Shown: one piece after another, positions 1 through 9,137 of the stretch
Layout of the letters: each line of letters starts with the position of its first letter
Numbering within the stretch: position 1 is the stretch's first letter
Source: an uncultured Bacteroides sp.
Lineage (GTDB): Bacteria; Bacteroidota; Bacteroidia; Bacteroidales; Bacteroidaceae
Direction: 5' to 3'
Assembly (NCBI GenBank): GCA_902388495.1
Contig: CABMPP010000018.1
Location: 1 to 64,000, forward strand
Length of the DNA: 64,000 bases
Notes under the pieces: model-generated
Told to the model about the DNA's origin: nothing
Database searches by the model: none
What the model saw: only the letters and a program-made list of their open reading frames with translations
Translations under genes and position numbers: made by a program

Positions 1-4
1 ATTA

Positions 5-92
5 ATCTTACTACATCCATGTAGTTTTCTTACGATAGTAATGTTGTTTTCTTACAACAGCTGTTGTAAGAAACTTATATAGCTGTAGTAAG
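5..92. repeat. 22-bp-phased repeat array upstream of a promoter
   Basis: Four consecutive 22-bp units start at 5, 27, 49 and 71. The first three open with ATCTTACTACAT, TTCTTACGATAG and TTCTTACAACAG. The inverse form CTGTTGTAAGAA begins at 61 and CTGTAGTAAGAA at 83, again 22 bp apart. Positions 48-73 form a perfect 26-bp palindrome. The array ends 12 bp before a TAACTTTG box, so it is placed like an operator or activator-binding array. It may extend left of the window. The binding protein is unknown. Confidence 0.6.
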
Positions 93-104
93 AATAGTAT
101 TTAG

Positions 105-112
105 TAACTTTG
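105..112 (+). promoter_or_regulatory. Bacteroides-type -7 box TAACTTTG
   Basis: TAACTTTG matches the Bacteroides -7 consensus TAnnTTTG and lies just downstream of the 22-bp repeat array. Transcription would run rightward through 113-354, which holds no convincing ORF, into coaX or into an untranslated RNA. Confidence 0.55.
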
Positions 113-323
113 CGTTCAGTTTTTGCTGCTTCCGGGGGTAGCTCTTCCTATGTTTTCAGTTAGTCTTTCGCAGGCTTTCTATAAACATTTAATATATAGC
201 GTATTCTGTATCAGTCGCAACCTCTGGCGTATACGGTTAGGTTTGTTTCGGTGGGTACGCCCTTCAACTTGGAGATTGCATGTTCTTTTCAAACAAGTAT
301 AATGCCGGAATGAAATAAAGTAG
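113..323 (+). other. Non-coding leader or possible small RNA region
   Basis: No plausible protein gene is seen here. The stretch begins right after a good -7 box and contains a possible hairpin whose arms are GGCGTA (226-231) and TACGCC (256-261). It could be a long 5' leader of coaX or a separate stable RNA. No known RNA family is recognised with confidence. Confidence 0.3.
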
Positions 324-331
324 TATCTTTG
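324..331 (+). promoter_or_regulatory. Probable coaX promoter, -7 box TATCTTTG
   Basis: TATCTTTG fits TAnnTTTG and lies 23 bp before the GTG start of coaX, giving a short leader. No clear -33 TTTG is visible at the usual distance. Confidence 0.55.
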
Positions 332-354
332 CGTCGCTAAAAAAATGCGATGCA

Positions 355-1086
355 GTGAATCTTATTATCGACATAGGGAATACGGTAGCCAAAGTGGCAG
401 TGTTTGACGATGCATCCATGGTCGAAGTGGTGTATGATTCTAACCTTACATTGGAGCGCCTGCCGGATGTTTGCCGCAAGTATCCGGTGGAAAAGGCGAT
501 TGTGGCTACTGTTATCGACTTGGGAGAAGAAGCGTCGGCACAACTGAAGAAGTTACCCGTTCCCGTACTTCGGCTCGATGAAAAGACCCCGCTTCCGGTA
601 GAAAACCTTTACGAAACGCCCCAAACACTGGGGTATGACCGTATGGCAGCCGTAGTGGGAGCTTATGAACAGTTTCCGGGCAGGAACCTGTTGGTGATTG
701 ATGCGGGCACTTGCATAACCTATGAGTTCATTGATGCCGAAGGGCGCTATCATGGCGGTAACATCTCTCCCGGTTTGCAGATGCGCTTCAAAGCGCTCCA
801 CCGGTTCACCGGAAGGCTTCCGCTGGTAGCTTCCGAAGGACGGCGGTTGCCAATGGGAAAAGATACCGATACTGCGATCCGTGCCGGAGTACTGAAAGGC
901 ATCGAATACGAAATTTCGGGTTACATTATGACTATGAAGCATAAATATCATGAACTTTTGGTTTTTTTAACGGGCGGGGATGATTTTTCTTTTGATACAA
1001 ACGTAAAAAGTATCATCTTTGCAGACAGATTTTTAGTATTGAAAGGATTAAATCGAATTTTAAACTATAATAATGATAGGATATAG
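355..1086 (+). CDS. coaX: Type III pantothenate kinase
   Basis: This cytosolic enzyme phosphorylates pantothenate, the first step of coenzyme A synthesis. The 243-residue length is normal for CoaX. Family motifs visible are DIGNT at 6-10 (phosphate loop), GYDR at 93-96, DAGT at 116-119 and GGNISPG at 134-140. The start is GTG at 355; the protein begins [10 protein letters not shown], with the motif where the family has it. The gene overlaps the next by 14 bp, so the two are probably translated together in an operon that continues through envelope genes. Confidence 0.93.
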   Translation: MNLIIDIGNTVAKVAVFDDASMVEVVYDSNLTLERLPDVCRKYPVEKAIVATVIDLGEEASAQLKKLPVPVLRLDEKTPLPVENLYETPQTLGYDRMAAVVGAYEQFPGRNLLVIDAGTCITYEFIDAEGRYHGGNISPGLQMRFKALHRFTGRLPLVASEGRRLPMGKDTDTAIRAGVLKGIEYEISGYIMTMKHKYHELLVFLTGGDDFSFDTNVKSIIFADRFLVLKGLNRILNYNNDRI

Positions 1087-2338
1087 ACAAACACTTGTGG
1101 TGCTCTTGCTTACGATATTATCCGGAGCGGCATTCGCTCAAAATAATACAAATTCTCCCTATACACGTTATGGATATGGACAGTTAGCAGACCAAGGTTC
1201 GGGTAATAGCAAGGCTATGGGTGGTATTGCCTATGGTTTACGCGACAAGTATCAGGTTAACTTTGCAAATCCGGCATCCTATACGGCGGTTGATTCGCTT
1301 ACGTTTATCTTTGACGGAGGTATTTCATTGCAGAACGCCAATTTCAGTGACGGTACGGTGAAGCGAAATGCCAAGAACTCCAGTTTTGATTACATTACCA
1401 TGCAATTCCGTGCAAGCAAATGGGCTGCTGTCAGCCTGGGCTTGTTGCCTTATTCGAATGTGGGATATAGCATGGGAGAATATCGTGAAGATACGGCTAC
1501 GCCTACCAGCTCGAGCGTGGTAACTTATTCGGGAGAAGGCGGCTTGCATCAACTTTATTTAGGAGCAGGCTTTAAAATAATTAAAAATCTTTCGATTGGT
1601 GCGAATTTTTCGTATCTTTGGGGAGATATAACGAGAACCACTAATATGACTTTCCCGTCGGGTACCGGAACCGTGTTCCCCGTTAAAATACAGTCAAATG
1701 TAGCGGTGAAAAGTTATAAGATCGATCTCGGCGCTCAATATACGCAACAATTCGGCAAGAAGCATGTTGCTACGTTGGGAGTAATATTCTCTCCCGGCCA
1801 TGACTTGAATAACGATGCGTACGAAGTGAGACAAATTGGTGATCAATATACGGGAGCGACAACAACGTCTAAAGATACGATTGTTACTTGCGGCATCCCT
1901 ACTACATTCGGTATAGGTGTGACGTATGTGTATGACCATCGTCTGACGGTAGGGGCCGACTTCATGTACCAGAATTGGGGGAAGGTGACTTATATGAATA
2001 AGGAAGATGCCTTCTGCAACCGTGGTAAGATAGCAGTGGGTGCGGAATATCTTCCCAATCCGGTGGGAAGAAGTTATTTTGCCCATGTTAAGTATCGTTT
2101 GGGGGCTTATTACTCCAAACCTTATTACAAGATTGACGGAGCACGTGCTGCCGACGAATATGGCGTGACGGCGGGTTTCGGACTGCCTATCCCGAGAACT
2201 CGTTCTGTTTTGAGCCTTTCTGCACAGTATGTGCGAACACAAGGTACACAATCTGCGTTCTTGAACGAAAATACCTTGCGTCTCTGTGTCGGAGTAACCT
2301 TCAACGAACGTTGGTTCTTCAAGCGTAAAGTAGATTAA
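1073..2338 (+). CDS. Outer-membrane beta-barrel protein, function unknown
   Basis: The 421-residue product has a signal peptide with likely cleavage after AFA (residue 22), followed by alternating hydrophobic/aromatic strands typical of an outer-membrane barrel (for example the regions around [16 protein letters not shown] and [13 protein letters not shown]). It resembles the transport-type barrels that sit next to coaX and lptC in Bacteroidales, but no transported substrate can be read from the sequence. It starts inside the coaX 3' end and is followed after 45 bp by a secreted TPR protein, suggesting an envelope-biogenesis operon. Confidence 0.75.
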   Translation: MIGYRQTLVVLLLTILSGAAFAQNNTNSPYTRYGYGQLADQGSGNSKAMGGIAYGLRDKYQVNFANPASYTAVDSLTFIFDGGISLQNANFSDGTVKRNAKNSSFDYITMQFRASKWAAVSLGLLPYSNVGYSMGEYREDTATPTSSSVVTYSGEGGLHQLYLGAGFKIIKNLSIGANFSYLWGDITRTTNMTFPSGTGTVFPVKIQSNVAVKSYKIDLGAQYTQQFGKKHVATLGVIFSPGHDLNNDAYEVRQIGDQYTGATTTSKDTIVTCGIPTTFGIGVTYVYDHRLTVGADFMYQNWGKVTYMNKEDAFCNRGKIAVGAEYLPNPVGRSYFAHVKYRLGAYYSKPYYKIDGARAADEYGVTAGFGLPIPRTRSVLSLSAQYVRTQGTQSAFLNENTLRLCVGVTFNERWFFKRKVD

Positions 2339-2383
2339 TGGAAATTGAATAGACAATAATATAACAACTAAAATTTAAATACA

Positions 2384-3706
2384 ATGAAAATTAAGATGCT
2401 TGTAGCTGCCTTGCTCCTTTCGGGTGGAGTGACCAGCGCTTTTGCACAGACTGAAAATTGTAATTCGAACAGTAGTATCTCGCACGAAGCGGTGAGAGCT
2501 GGTAATTTTAAAGATGCATACGAGCCGTGTATGGCTGTCTTGAAGGATTGCCCGACATTGAGATTCTACACTTATTCTGATGCTATCAAAATATTGAAGG
2601 CATTCTTAGGTGATATCAAGGATCGTAACTCTGCAGATTATAAGAAGTATTTTGATGAATTGATGCAGGTGTATGATCAGGAATTGCAATACTTGCCGGA
2701 GATCAATAAGAAATTGAAAACTCCGATGAATGCATCTAAAGAGCTAGGTAAAAAGGCAATTGATTATCTGCAATTTGCTCCGAACCCTGATGAAGACCAG
2801 GCTTATAAGTGGCTGAAAGAAGCTGCGGAAGGAACAACTGATGATCCTGACGGCGCTATACTTCACTATTTCCTGGAGACCTCTATGAAGAAAGTAAAGG
2901 CTGACGACAACCATACAGACCAGTTCTTCCAGGATTATATCAATGCTTCTCAATATGCAGACAATGCAATCAAAGCTGAAACCAATGAGAAGAAGAAAGA
3001 GGTACTGCAGACTATTAAAGATAATCTGGTAGCCATGTTCGTACAGAGTGGTGTTGCCGACTGCGAATCTCTGCAAAATATTTATGGCCCGAAAGTGGAA
3101 GAAAACAAAGCTGATTCTACCTTCTTGAAGAAAGCTCTCAATATCCTGAAGTTGATGAAGTGCAACGAAAGTGAAGTTTACTTCAAGGCATCTGAATATA
3201 TGTATAATATTGATCCGACTCCGGATGCTGCCGTAGGCGTTGCATACATGTATTATAAGAAAGGTGATTACGATAATGCTGTGAAGTTCTTCGACGAAGC
3301 TTTGAGCAAGGAAACTGATAATATCAAAAAAGCAGAGATGGCTTACGCTACTGCTGCTGCCTTGATGCAGGCTAAGAAGTTGTCGCAGGCAAGAAGCTAT
3401 TGCCAAAAAGCTATCAGCTTCAATGAGAACTATGGTGAACCATATATCCTGCTGGCACAAATGTACGGATCTAATCCTAACTGGAATGACGAACCTGCAT
3501 TGAACAAGTGTACTTACTTTGTAGTTATCGATAAGTTGCAACGTGCAAAAGCTGTTGACCCCAGTGTAACAGAGAAAGCAAACGAACTGATCTCAACTTA
3601 TTCGCGTCATACACCGCAGGCTAAAGACCTCTTTATGTTAGGTTATAAGGCTGGCGACCGCATCACTATTGGCGGTTGGATCGGTGAAACTACAACCATT
3701 AGATAA
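2384..3706 (+). CDS. Secreted tetratricopeptide-repeat protein
   Basis: A 440-residue exported protein. The signal peptide (MKIKMLVAALLLSGGVTSAFA) predicts cleavage before Gln22. The rest is helical, with TPR-like units clearest around residues 275-375 (motifs such as VGVAYMYYKKGDYDNAVKFF and LMQAKKLSQARSYCQKAI). TPR arrays mediate protein binding, so a periplasmic scaffolding role next to the neighbouring barrel and LptC-like protein is plausible but inferred. Its 3' end is 4 bp from the chosen start of the LptC-like gene. Confidence 0.8.
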   Translation: MKIKMLVAALLLSGGVTSAFAQTENCNSNSSISHEAVRAGNFKDAYEPCMAVLKDCPTLRFYTYSDAIKILKAFLGDIKDRNSADYKKYFDELMQVYDQELQYLPEINKKLKTPMNASKELGKKAIDYLQFAPNPDEDQAYKWLKEAAEGTTDDPDGAILHYFLETSMKKVKADDNHTDQFFQDYINASQYADNAIKAETNEKKKEVLQTIKDNLVAMFVQSGVADCESLQNIYGPKVEENKADSTFLKKALNILKLMKCNESEVYFKASEYMYNIDPTPDAAVGVAYMYYKKGDYDNAVKFFDEALSKETDNIKKAEMAYATAAALMQAKKLSQARSYCQKAISFNENYGEPYILLAQMYGSNPNWNDEPALNKCTYFVVIDKLQRAKAVDPSVTEKANELISTYSRHTPQAKDLFMLGYKAGDRITIGGWIGETTTIR

Positions 3707-3710
3707 AACT

Positions 3711-4349
3711 ATGCCACTACAACCCATCAACGTTGTTTGTCATAGAAATACGAGCATAACCATTACCTTAGGGGTAATGGTTATGCTTCTTTTATTTTCT
3801 TCTTTATTTTCCGCTTGCTCCGGAAGAAAAAAGGAATTGGGCGATGCCATAACCGAGCGTGACTCCTTGCCGGTGATGGATACCCGCGGAGTAACTACGT
3901 TGGTTTCAGACTCCGGTATCACCCGTTATCGCATCAATACGGAAGAATGGCTGGTCTTTGACCGGAAAAATCCTCCATACTGGGCTTTTGAGAAAGGCAT
4001 TTATCTGGAGAAGTTCGATTCATTGTTTCAGGTGGAAGCGAGCATTAAGGCAGATACTGCTTACTTTTATAATAAGGAAGAGCTATGGAAACTGATAGGC
4101 AACGTTGATATTCAAAACTTGAAGGGCGAACGCTTCAATACGGAGTTGCTGTATTGGGATCAGCGAAAACAGAAAGTCTATTCGGATCAGTTTATCCGCA
4201 TAGAACAGCCCGATCGTATCATTACCGGGCGCGGCTTTGAGTCCAACCAGCAAATGACCGTTTATACCATCCGCCAGCCGGAAGGTGTCTTCTACGTTGA
4301 CGAGGAAACCGCTGCTGCGGACAGTTTGCAAACAGATACCATAAACTAA
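3711..4349 (+). CDS. lptC: LPS export ABC transporter periplasmic protein LptC-like
   Basis: LptC links the inner-membrane LptBFG transporter to the periplasmic LPS bridge. Starting at ATG 3711 the product is 212 residues with one hydrophobic N-terminal segment (about 17-35) ending in a lipobox-like LFSAC, then an OstA/LptC-type beta domain. Visible hallmarks are the repeating short strands around AEASIKADTAYFYNKEELWKL and GNVDIQNLKGERFNTELLYW (roughly residues 100-155). An in-frame start at 3669 exists but would overlap the upstream gene; 3711 gives a proper signal segment. It probably forms one transcription unit with the genes on either side. Confidence 0.8.
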   Translation: MPLQPINVVCHRNTSITITLGVMVMLLLFSSLFSACSGRKKELGDAITERDSLPVMDTRGVTTLVSDSGITRYRINTEEWLVFDRKNPPYWAFEKGIYLEKFDSLFQVEASIKADTAYFYNKEELWKLIGNVDIQNLKGERFNTELLYWDQRKQKVYSDQFIRIEQPDRIITGRGFESNQQMTVYTIRQPEGVFYVDEETAAADSLQTDTIN

Positions 4350-4353
4350 TAAA

Positions 4354-5610
4354 ATGGATACCGTCATTTCTTTATTGATAACTATGGCATTCTCCGCTTT
4401 CTTTTCGGGAATGGAGATTGCTTTTGTGTCCGTAGATAAATTGCGCTTTGAGATGGAAAGGAAGCCGGGCGTCACTTCCGGTATCATTGCTTATTTTCTG
4501 CGCAACCCGAATAACTTTATCTCTACCATGCTGGTGGGGAATAACATTGCACTTGTTATCTACGGTATCCTTATGGCGCAAATCATAGAGGTGAATTTGC
4601 TTGCCGGGATCATTTCCAATCATTTTGTGATGGTACTGGTGCAGACCATTATTTCTACTCTTATCATCCTTGTGACGGGTGAGTTCCTGCCGAAAACATT
4701 GTTCAAGATCAATCCGAACCTGATGCTGCGGGTGTGTGCGGTACCGTTGTTTATCTGCTATGTCGTTCTGTTCCCGATCTCAAAATTTGCTTCCGGGCTG
4801 TCGTATATGTTCCTTCGCGTGTTTGGCATGAAGATTAATAAGGAGGCATCTGCCAAGGCTTTCGGTAAGGTGGACCTGGATTACTTCATTCAGTCGAGCA
4901 TAGATAATGCCGATAGTAAGGAAGAGCTGGACGCGGAGGTGAAGATATTCCAGAACGCGCTCGACTTTTCGAATATAAAGATACGCGATTGCATTGTCCC
5001 CCGTACGGAGGTAGTGGCAGTAGATGTGACCACCTCACTGGAAGAACTGAAGAATCTTTTCGTGGAGTCCGGCATCTCCAAGATTATAGTCTACGATGGA
5101 AATATAGATAACGTAGTAGGCTATATCCATTCGTCGGAAATGTTCCGGAATCCGGTGGACTGGCGGAATAACGTTAAAGAGGTGCCTATTGTTCCCGAAA
5201 CAATGTCCGCCCATAAACTGATGAAGCTGTTTATGCAGCAGAAGAAAACGATCGGTGTGGTGGTGGATGAGTTTGGAGGCACGGCAGGCATTGTATCGCT
5301 GGAAGACCTGGTCGAAGAGATTTTTGGTGACATTGAAGACGAACACGACAATACATCGTACGTCTGCAAGCAGATAAATGAGCACGAATACGTACTTTCG
5401 GCCCGTTTGGAAATAGAAAAGGTGAACGAGACTTTCGGGTTGGATCTGCCGGAATCGGATGATTATCTGACGGTGGGCGGACTGATTCTGAACCGCTATC
5501 AAAGCTTCCCGAAATTGCACGAAGTGATTACGGTAGACAATTATCAATTCAAAATAGTGAAGGTAACAGCTACCAAAATCGAGCTGGTACGTCTGAAAGT
5601 CATCGAATAA
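4354..5610 (+). CDS. CNNM/HlyC-CorC family membrane protein (GldE-like)
   Basis: A 418-residue membrane protein with the three-part plan of the CNNM/CorC family: an N-terminal DUF21 membrane region (about 1-170, several hydrophobic helices), two CBS domains (about 195-325) and a C-terminal CorC/HlyC transporter-associated domain (about 340-418). The characteristic VDEFGGTAGIVSLEDLVEEI stretch ends the second CBS. Relatives are called hemolysin or, in gliding Bacteroidetes, GldE; roles in divalent-cation export or lipoprotein assembly have been proposed. Hemolysis should not be inferred. The gene begins 4 bp after the LptC-like gene. Confidence 0.85.
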   Translation: MDTVISLLITMAFSAFFSGMEIAFVSVDKLRFEMERKPGVTSGIIAYFLRNPNNFISTMLVGNNIALVIYGILMAQIIEVNLLAGIISNHFVMVLVQTIISTLIILVTGEFLPKTLFKINPNLMLRVCAVPLFICYVVLFPISKFASGLSYMFLRVFGMKINKEASAKAFGKVDLDYFIQSSIDNADSKEELDAEVKIFQNALDFSNIKIRDCIVPRTEVVAVDVTTSLEELKNLFVESGISKIIVYDGNIDNVVGYIHSSEMFRNPVDWRNNVKEVPIVPETMSAHKLMKLFMQQKKTIGVVVDEFGGTAGIVSLEDLVEEIFGDIEDEHDNTSYVCKQINEHEYVLSARLEIEKVNETFGLDLPESDDYLTVGGLILNRYQSFPKLHEVITVDNYQFKIVKVTATKIELVRLKVIE

Positions 5611-5665
5611 TTCTGTTTGAGCGTAAATTTTTAAAGAATAAATAGATGCGTATTAGCATTTTTTG

Positions 5666-5673
5666 TATCTTCG
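5666..5673 (+). promoter_or_regulatory. Probable promoter of the PpiD-like gene (TATCTTCG)
   Basis: TATCTTCG differs from TAnnTTTG at one position and lies 61 bp before the ATG at 5734, in an AT-rich intergenic stretch after the CBS gene. Confidence 0.4.
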
Positions 5674-5733
5674 TGCGCTAAAATGAACATTGTAAGGAAA
5701 ATAATAATAAACAAATAATTCATATTTACAAAA

Positions 5734-7872
5734 ATGGCAACATTACAAAACATTCGGTCGAAAGGACCTTTATTGGTGATTGTTATTGGTTTGGCGCTGT
5801 TTGCTTTCATCGCAGGTGACGCGTGGAAAGTGCTCCAGCCACACCAGTCACAAGACGTAGGTGAAGTAAACGGGAAATCAATTTCCGCTCAGGATTATCA
5901 GGCAATGGTAGAAGAATACACGGAAGTTATTAAATTCTCCAGTGGTACAACTGCCTTGAGCGATGAGCAAACCAACCAGATCAAAGATGAAGTATGGAGA
6001 ACATACGTCAACAATAAATTGATTGAAAAAGAAGCTGAGAAGCTGGGATTGACAGTATCTAAGGCTGAACTGCAGGCTATCATCGATGCCGGTGTGCACC
6101 CGATGCTGCAACAGACTCCGTTCCGCAACCCGCAAAACGGTGCATTCGATAAGGATATGCTGAAGAAGTTCCTGGTAGATTACTCCAAGATGAATAGAGC
6201 ACAGATGCCTTCTCAATATTTGGAATACTACGAATCAATGTATAAGTTCTGGTCTTTCCTTGAGAAATCTCTTATCCAGGCTCGTCTGCAAGAGAAGTAT
6301 CAGGCTCTGATCACTAAATCGCTGTTCTCTAATCCGGTAGAAGCACAAGACGCTTTCGATGCCAGAGTAGATCAGTCTGACTTGCTGCTTGCTGCTATTC
6401 CTTATACTTCTATCGTCGATTCTACCATCGCTATTAAGGAATCGGAGTTGAAGGCTGCTTACGACAAGAAGAAAGAGCAATTCAGACAATATGTAGAAAC
6501 CCGCAACATCAAGTACATCGATGTACAGGTAACTGCAAGTCCTGAAGATAAGGCTGCTCTCCAGAAAGAAGTGGAAGAGTATACCGAACAGCTTGCCGGC
6601 ACTCCGGGTGATTACACTACTTTCATCCGTTCTACCGGTTCGGAAGCACCTTACGTAGACTTGTTCTATACTACCAAAGCTCTGCCTGCTGATGTAGTAG
6701 CCCGTCTGGACTCTGTTGCAACAGGTAGCGTATACGGACCTTACTACAATGTAACCGACAATACAATCAACTCATTCAAGAAACTGGCTACCGCTTCTTT
6801 GCCCGACTCTATCGAGTTCCGTCAGATTCAGGTAGTTGCTGATGATGCTGCTAAGACGAAGACTTTGGCCGACAGTATCTACAATGCCATCAAGGGTGGT
6901 GCAAGCTTTACAGAGGTTGCTAAGAAATATGGTCAGACCGGTGAGTCTGCATGGATCTCTTCTGCCAACTATGAAGGTGCACAGATTGACGGTGACAACT
7001 TGAAGTATGTTACTGCCGTTACTTCATTGGGACAGAACGAACTGGCTAACCTGGCTTTGGGACAGGCAAACATCATTTTGCAGGTAACCAACAAAAAGTC
7101 TGTAAAGGATAAATATAAAGTAGCTATTATCAAGCGTCCGGTTGACTTCAGCAAGGAAACTTATAGCAAGGCATACAACGACTTCAGCCAGTTCATCGCT
7201 GCAAACAATACATTGGAAAAAATGATGGCCAATGCAGAAGATGCCGGCTACAGACTGCTGGATAGAGCTGATTTGTATAGCTCGGAACACGGTATCGGTG
7301 GTATCAGAGGTACGAAAGACGCTTTGAAATGGGCGTTCGAGGCTAAGGCCGGTGAAGTTTCCGGTTTGTACGAATGCGGAGAAAGCGACCGTATGCTGGT
7401 AGTAGGTGTGGCAAGCATCATTCCTGAAGGCTACCGTCCGCTGGCTTTGGTAAAAGAACAGTTGAGAGCAGAGATTCTTCGCGACAAGAAAGCTGAGAAG
7501 ATTATGGCTGATATGAAGGCTGCCAATGCTTCTTCTTTCGATCAGTATAAGAATATGGCTAATGCCGTTAGCGACTCTGTAAAGCATGTGACTTTTGCAG
7601 CTCCTGCTTATGTTCCGGTATTGCGTAGCAGCGAACCGATGGTAAGTGCTTATGCTTCTGTTGCAGAGCTGAACAAGTTGAGCGCTCCCATCAAGGGTAA
7701 CGGTGGTGTATTCGTTCTCCAACCTTATGCAAAGGAAAAATTGAACGAGACATTCGATCAGGCAGCCGAGGAGTCTACTCTGGCAACTATGCATGCCCGC
7801 ATGGCATCTCAGTTCATCAACGACTTGTATCTGAAGGCTGATGTAAAAGATAAACGTTACTTGTTCTTCTAA
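5734..7872 (+). CDS. PpiD/SurA-like periplasmic peptidyl-prolyl isomerase
   Basis: A 712-residue protein with a single N-terminal membrane anchor (about 13-31, LLVIVIGLALFAFIAGDAW), a SurA_N/PpiD_N-like chaperone region (about 35-260) and a parvulin-like rotamase segment around residues 345-430 (ASFTEVAKKYGQTGES region). It is predicted to face the periplasm and help fold outer-membrane proteins. This is the usual architecture of Bacteroidales PpiD homologues, somewhat longer than E. coli PpiD (about 620). It has its own upstream promoter-like box and is followed by a strong terminator. Confidence 0.88.
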   Translation: MATLQNIRSKGPLLVIVIGLALFAFIAGDAWKVLQPHQSQDVGEVNGKSISAQDYQAMVEEYTEVIKFSSGTTALSDEQTNQIKDEVWRTYVNNKLIEKEAEKLGLTVSKAELQAIIDAGVHPMLQQTPFRNPQNGAFDKDMLKKFLVDYSKMNRAQMPSQYLEYYESMYKFWSFLEKSLIQARLQEKYQALITKSLFSNPVEAQDAFDARVDQSDLLLAAIPYTSIVDSTIAIKESELKAAYDKKKEQFRQYVETRNIKYIDVQVTASPEDKAALQKEVEEYTEQLAGTPGDYTTFIRSTGSEAPYVDLFYTTKALPADVVARLDSVATGSVYGPYYNVTDNTINSFKKLATASLPDSIEFRQIQVVADDAAKTKTLADSIYNAIKGGASFTEVAKKYGQTGESAWISSANYEGAQIDGDNLKYVTAVTSLGQNELANLALGQANIILQVTNKKSVKDKYKVAIIKRPVDFSKETYSKAYNDFSQFIAANNTLEKMMANAEDAGYRLLDRADLYSSEHGIGGIRGTKDALKWAFEAKAGEVSGLYECGESDRMLVVGVASIIPEGYRPLALVKEQLRAEILRDKKAEKIMADMKAANASSFDQYKNMANAVSDSVKHVTFAAPAYVPVLRSSEPMVSAYASVAELNKLSAPIKGNGGVFVLQPYAKEKLNETFDQAAEESTLATMHARMASQFINDLYLKADVKDKRYLFF

Positions 7873-7897
7873 GAATAGGTAAAACAGATATCAGAAG

Positions 7898-7927
7898 AGC
7901 CGTCCGGGAATTACCGGGCGGCTTTTT
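7898..7927 (+). terminator. Rho-independent terminator after the PpiD-like gene
   Basis: A 10-bp stem (AGCCGTCCGG / CCGGGCGGCT, one G-T pair) with a 6-nt loop is followed by a T run. It ends the first operon block. Confidence 0.85.
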
Positions 7928-7984
7928 CGTTATCTGTATATTTCATTTTCTGTCCCTGCCGTTGCCGTTGTGCAACTTTATTCC

Positions 7985-7992
7985 TACCTTTG
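7985..7992 (+). promoter_or_regulatory. rlmN promoter, -7 box TACCTTTG
   Basis: TACCTTTG is a full match to TAnnTTTG, 46 bp before the rlmN start and after the upstream terminator. Confidence 0.65.
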
Positions 7993-8037
7993 CATTTCAT
8001 AAAGGGATATTATTGATATAAATTTAGGTGATCATAT

Positions 8038-9078
8038 ATGCAGAAACAACCCCTCTTAGGCTTGACGCTCCTCGAATTGCAAACGGTAGTGAAGAACTTG
8101 GGCATGCCCGGATTCTCTGCCAAGCAGATAGCTTCGTGGCTGTATGAAAAGAAAGTGACCTCTATCGACGAAATGACCAACCTTTCGTTGAAGCACCGGG
8201 AATTGCTGAAGGACATTTACGAGGTAGGTGCCGAAGCCCCCGTCGATGCAATGCGCTCGGAAGACGGTACGGTGAAATACCTGTATCGGGCAGGCGAGGG
8301 GCATTTTGTAGAAGCCGTCTACATCCCCGATGAGGACCGTGCCACCCTTTGCGTATCTTCCCAGGTGGGTTGCAAGATGAACTGCAAGTTCTGCATGACC
8401 GGCAAGCAAGGCTTTACCGCCAATCTGACTGCCAACCAAATCATCAACCAGATTAACTCCTTGCCCGAAAGCGATAAACTGACCAATGTCGTGATGATGG
8501 GCATGGGCGAACCCCTCGACAACCTGGACGAAGTGCTGAAAGCCCTGGAAGTAATGACTGCCTCTTATGGCTACGGCTGGAGTCCTAAACGCATCACCCT
8601 CTCTTCCGTAGGATTGCGGAAAGGTTTGCAGCGTTTCATCGAAGAGTCCGATTGTCATCTTGCCATCAGCCTCCATTCGCCGGTGCCTTTGCAGCGTCGT
8701 GAACTGATGCCCGCCGAGAAGGCCTTCTCCATCACGGAAATAGTAGAATTGTTAAGAAACTATGATTTTAGCAAACAGCGCAGACTATCTTTTGAGTATA
8801 TTGTTTTTAAAGGAGTGAACGACTCCCTGCTATATGCCAAGGAACTCTTGAAGTTGCTGCGTGGCGTAGATTGCCGGATAAACCTGATTCGTTTTCATGC
8901 CATACCCGGCGTCGACCTTGAAGGTGCAGATATGGAAACCATGACGACGCTCCGCGATTACCTCACCTCGCACGGACTGTTCACTACCATACGGGCATCC
9001 CGCGGTGAAGATATATTTGCTGCCTGCGGCATGCTTTCGACGGCCAAGCAGGAGGAGAATAAACAAGAATTAATATAA
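8038..9078 (+). CDS. rlmN: 23S rRNA (adenine2503-C2)/tRNA methyltransferase RlmN
   Basis: A radical-SAM enzyme that methylates C2 of A2503 in 23S rRNA and A37 of some tRNAs. The 346-residue protein has the Cx3Cx2C iron-sulfur motif at Cys112, Cys116 and Cys119 and the C-terminal catalytic Cys330 in RGEDIFAACGML. The GMGEPL motif and the RRLSFEY region are also present. Length is normal. It starts at ATG 8038 behind its own promoter. A short intergenic gap with further promoter boxes separates it from the next gene. Confidence 0.95.
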   Translation: MQKQPLLGLTLLELQTVVKNLGMPGFSAKQIASWLYEKKVTSIDEMTNLSLKHRELLKDIYEVGAEAPVDAMRSEDGTVKYLYRAGEGHFVEAVYIPDEDRATLCVSSQVGCKMNCKFCMTGKQGFTANLTANQIINQINSLPESDKLTNVVMMGMGEPLDNLDEVLKALEVMTASYGYGWSPKRITLSSVGLRKGLQRFIEESDCHLAISLHSPVPLQRRELMPAEKAFSITEIVELLRNYDFSKQRRLSFEYIVFKGVNDSLLYAKELLKLLRGVDCRINLIRFHAIPGVDLEGADMETMTTLRDYLTSHGLFTTIRASRGEDIFAACGMLSTAKQEENKQELI

Positions 9079-9117
9079 ATTATTAACTTTGGTAGGAAGG
9101 ATATTACGCATTCTTCG

Positions 9118-9125
9118 TAGCTTTG
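9118..9125 (+). promoter_or_regulatory. Promoter of the DUF4837 gene, -7 box TAGCTTTG
   Basis: TAGCTTTG fits TAnnTTTG and lies 12 bp before ATG 9138. A second match, TAACTTTG, lies at 9084-9091. Confidence 0.5.
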
Positions 9126-9137
9126 TGAAAAACTAAA

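Noticed and set aside
4354..5610. Haemolysin
   Set aside because: The family was historically named so, but the DUF21-CBS-CorC plan indicates an ion-transport or envelope role; no toxin feature is present.
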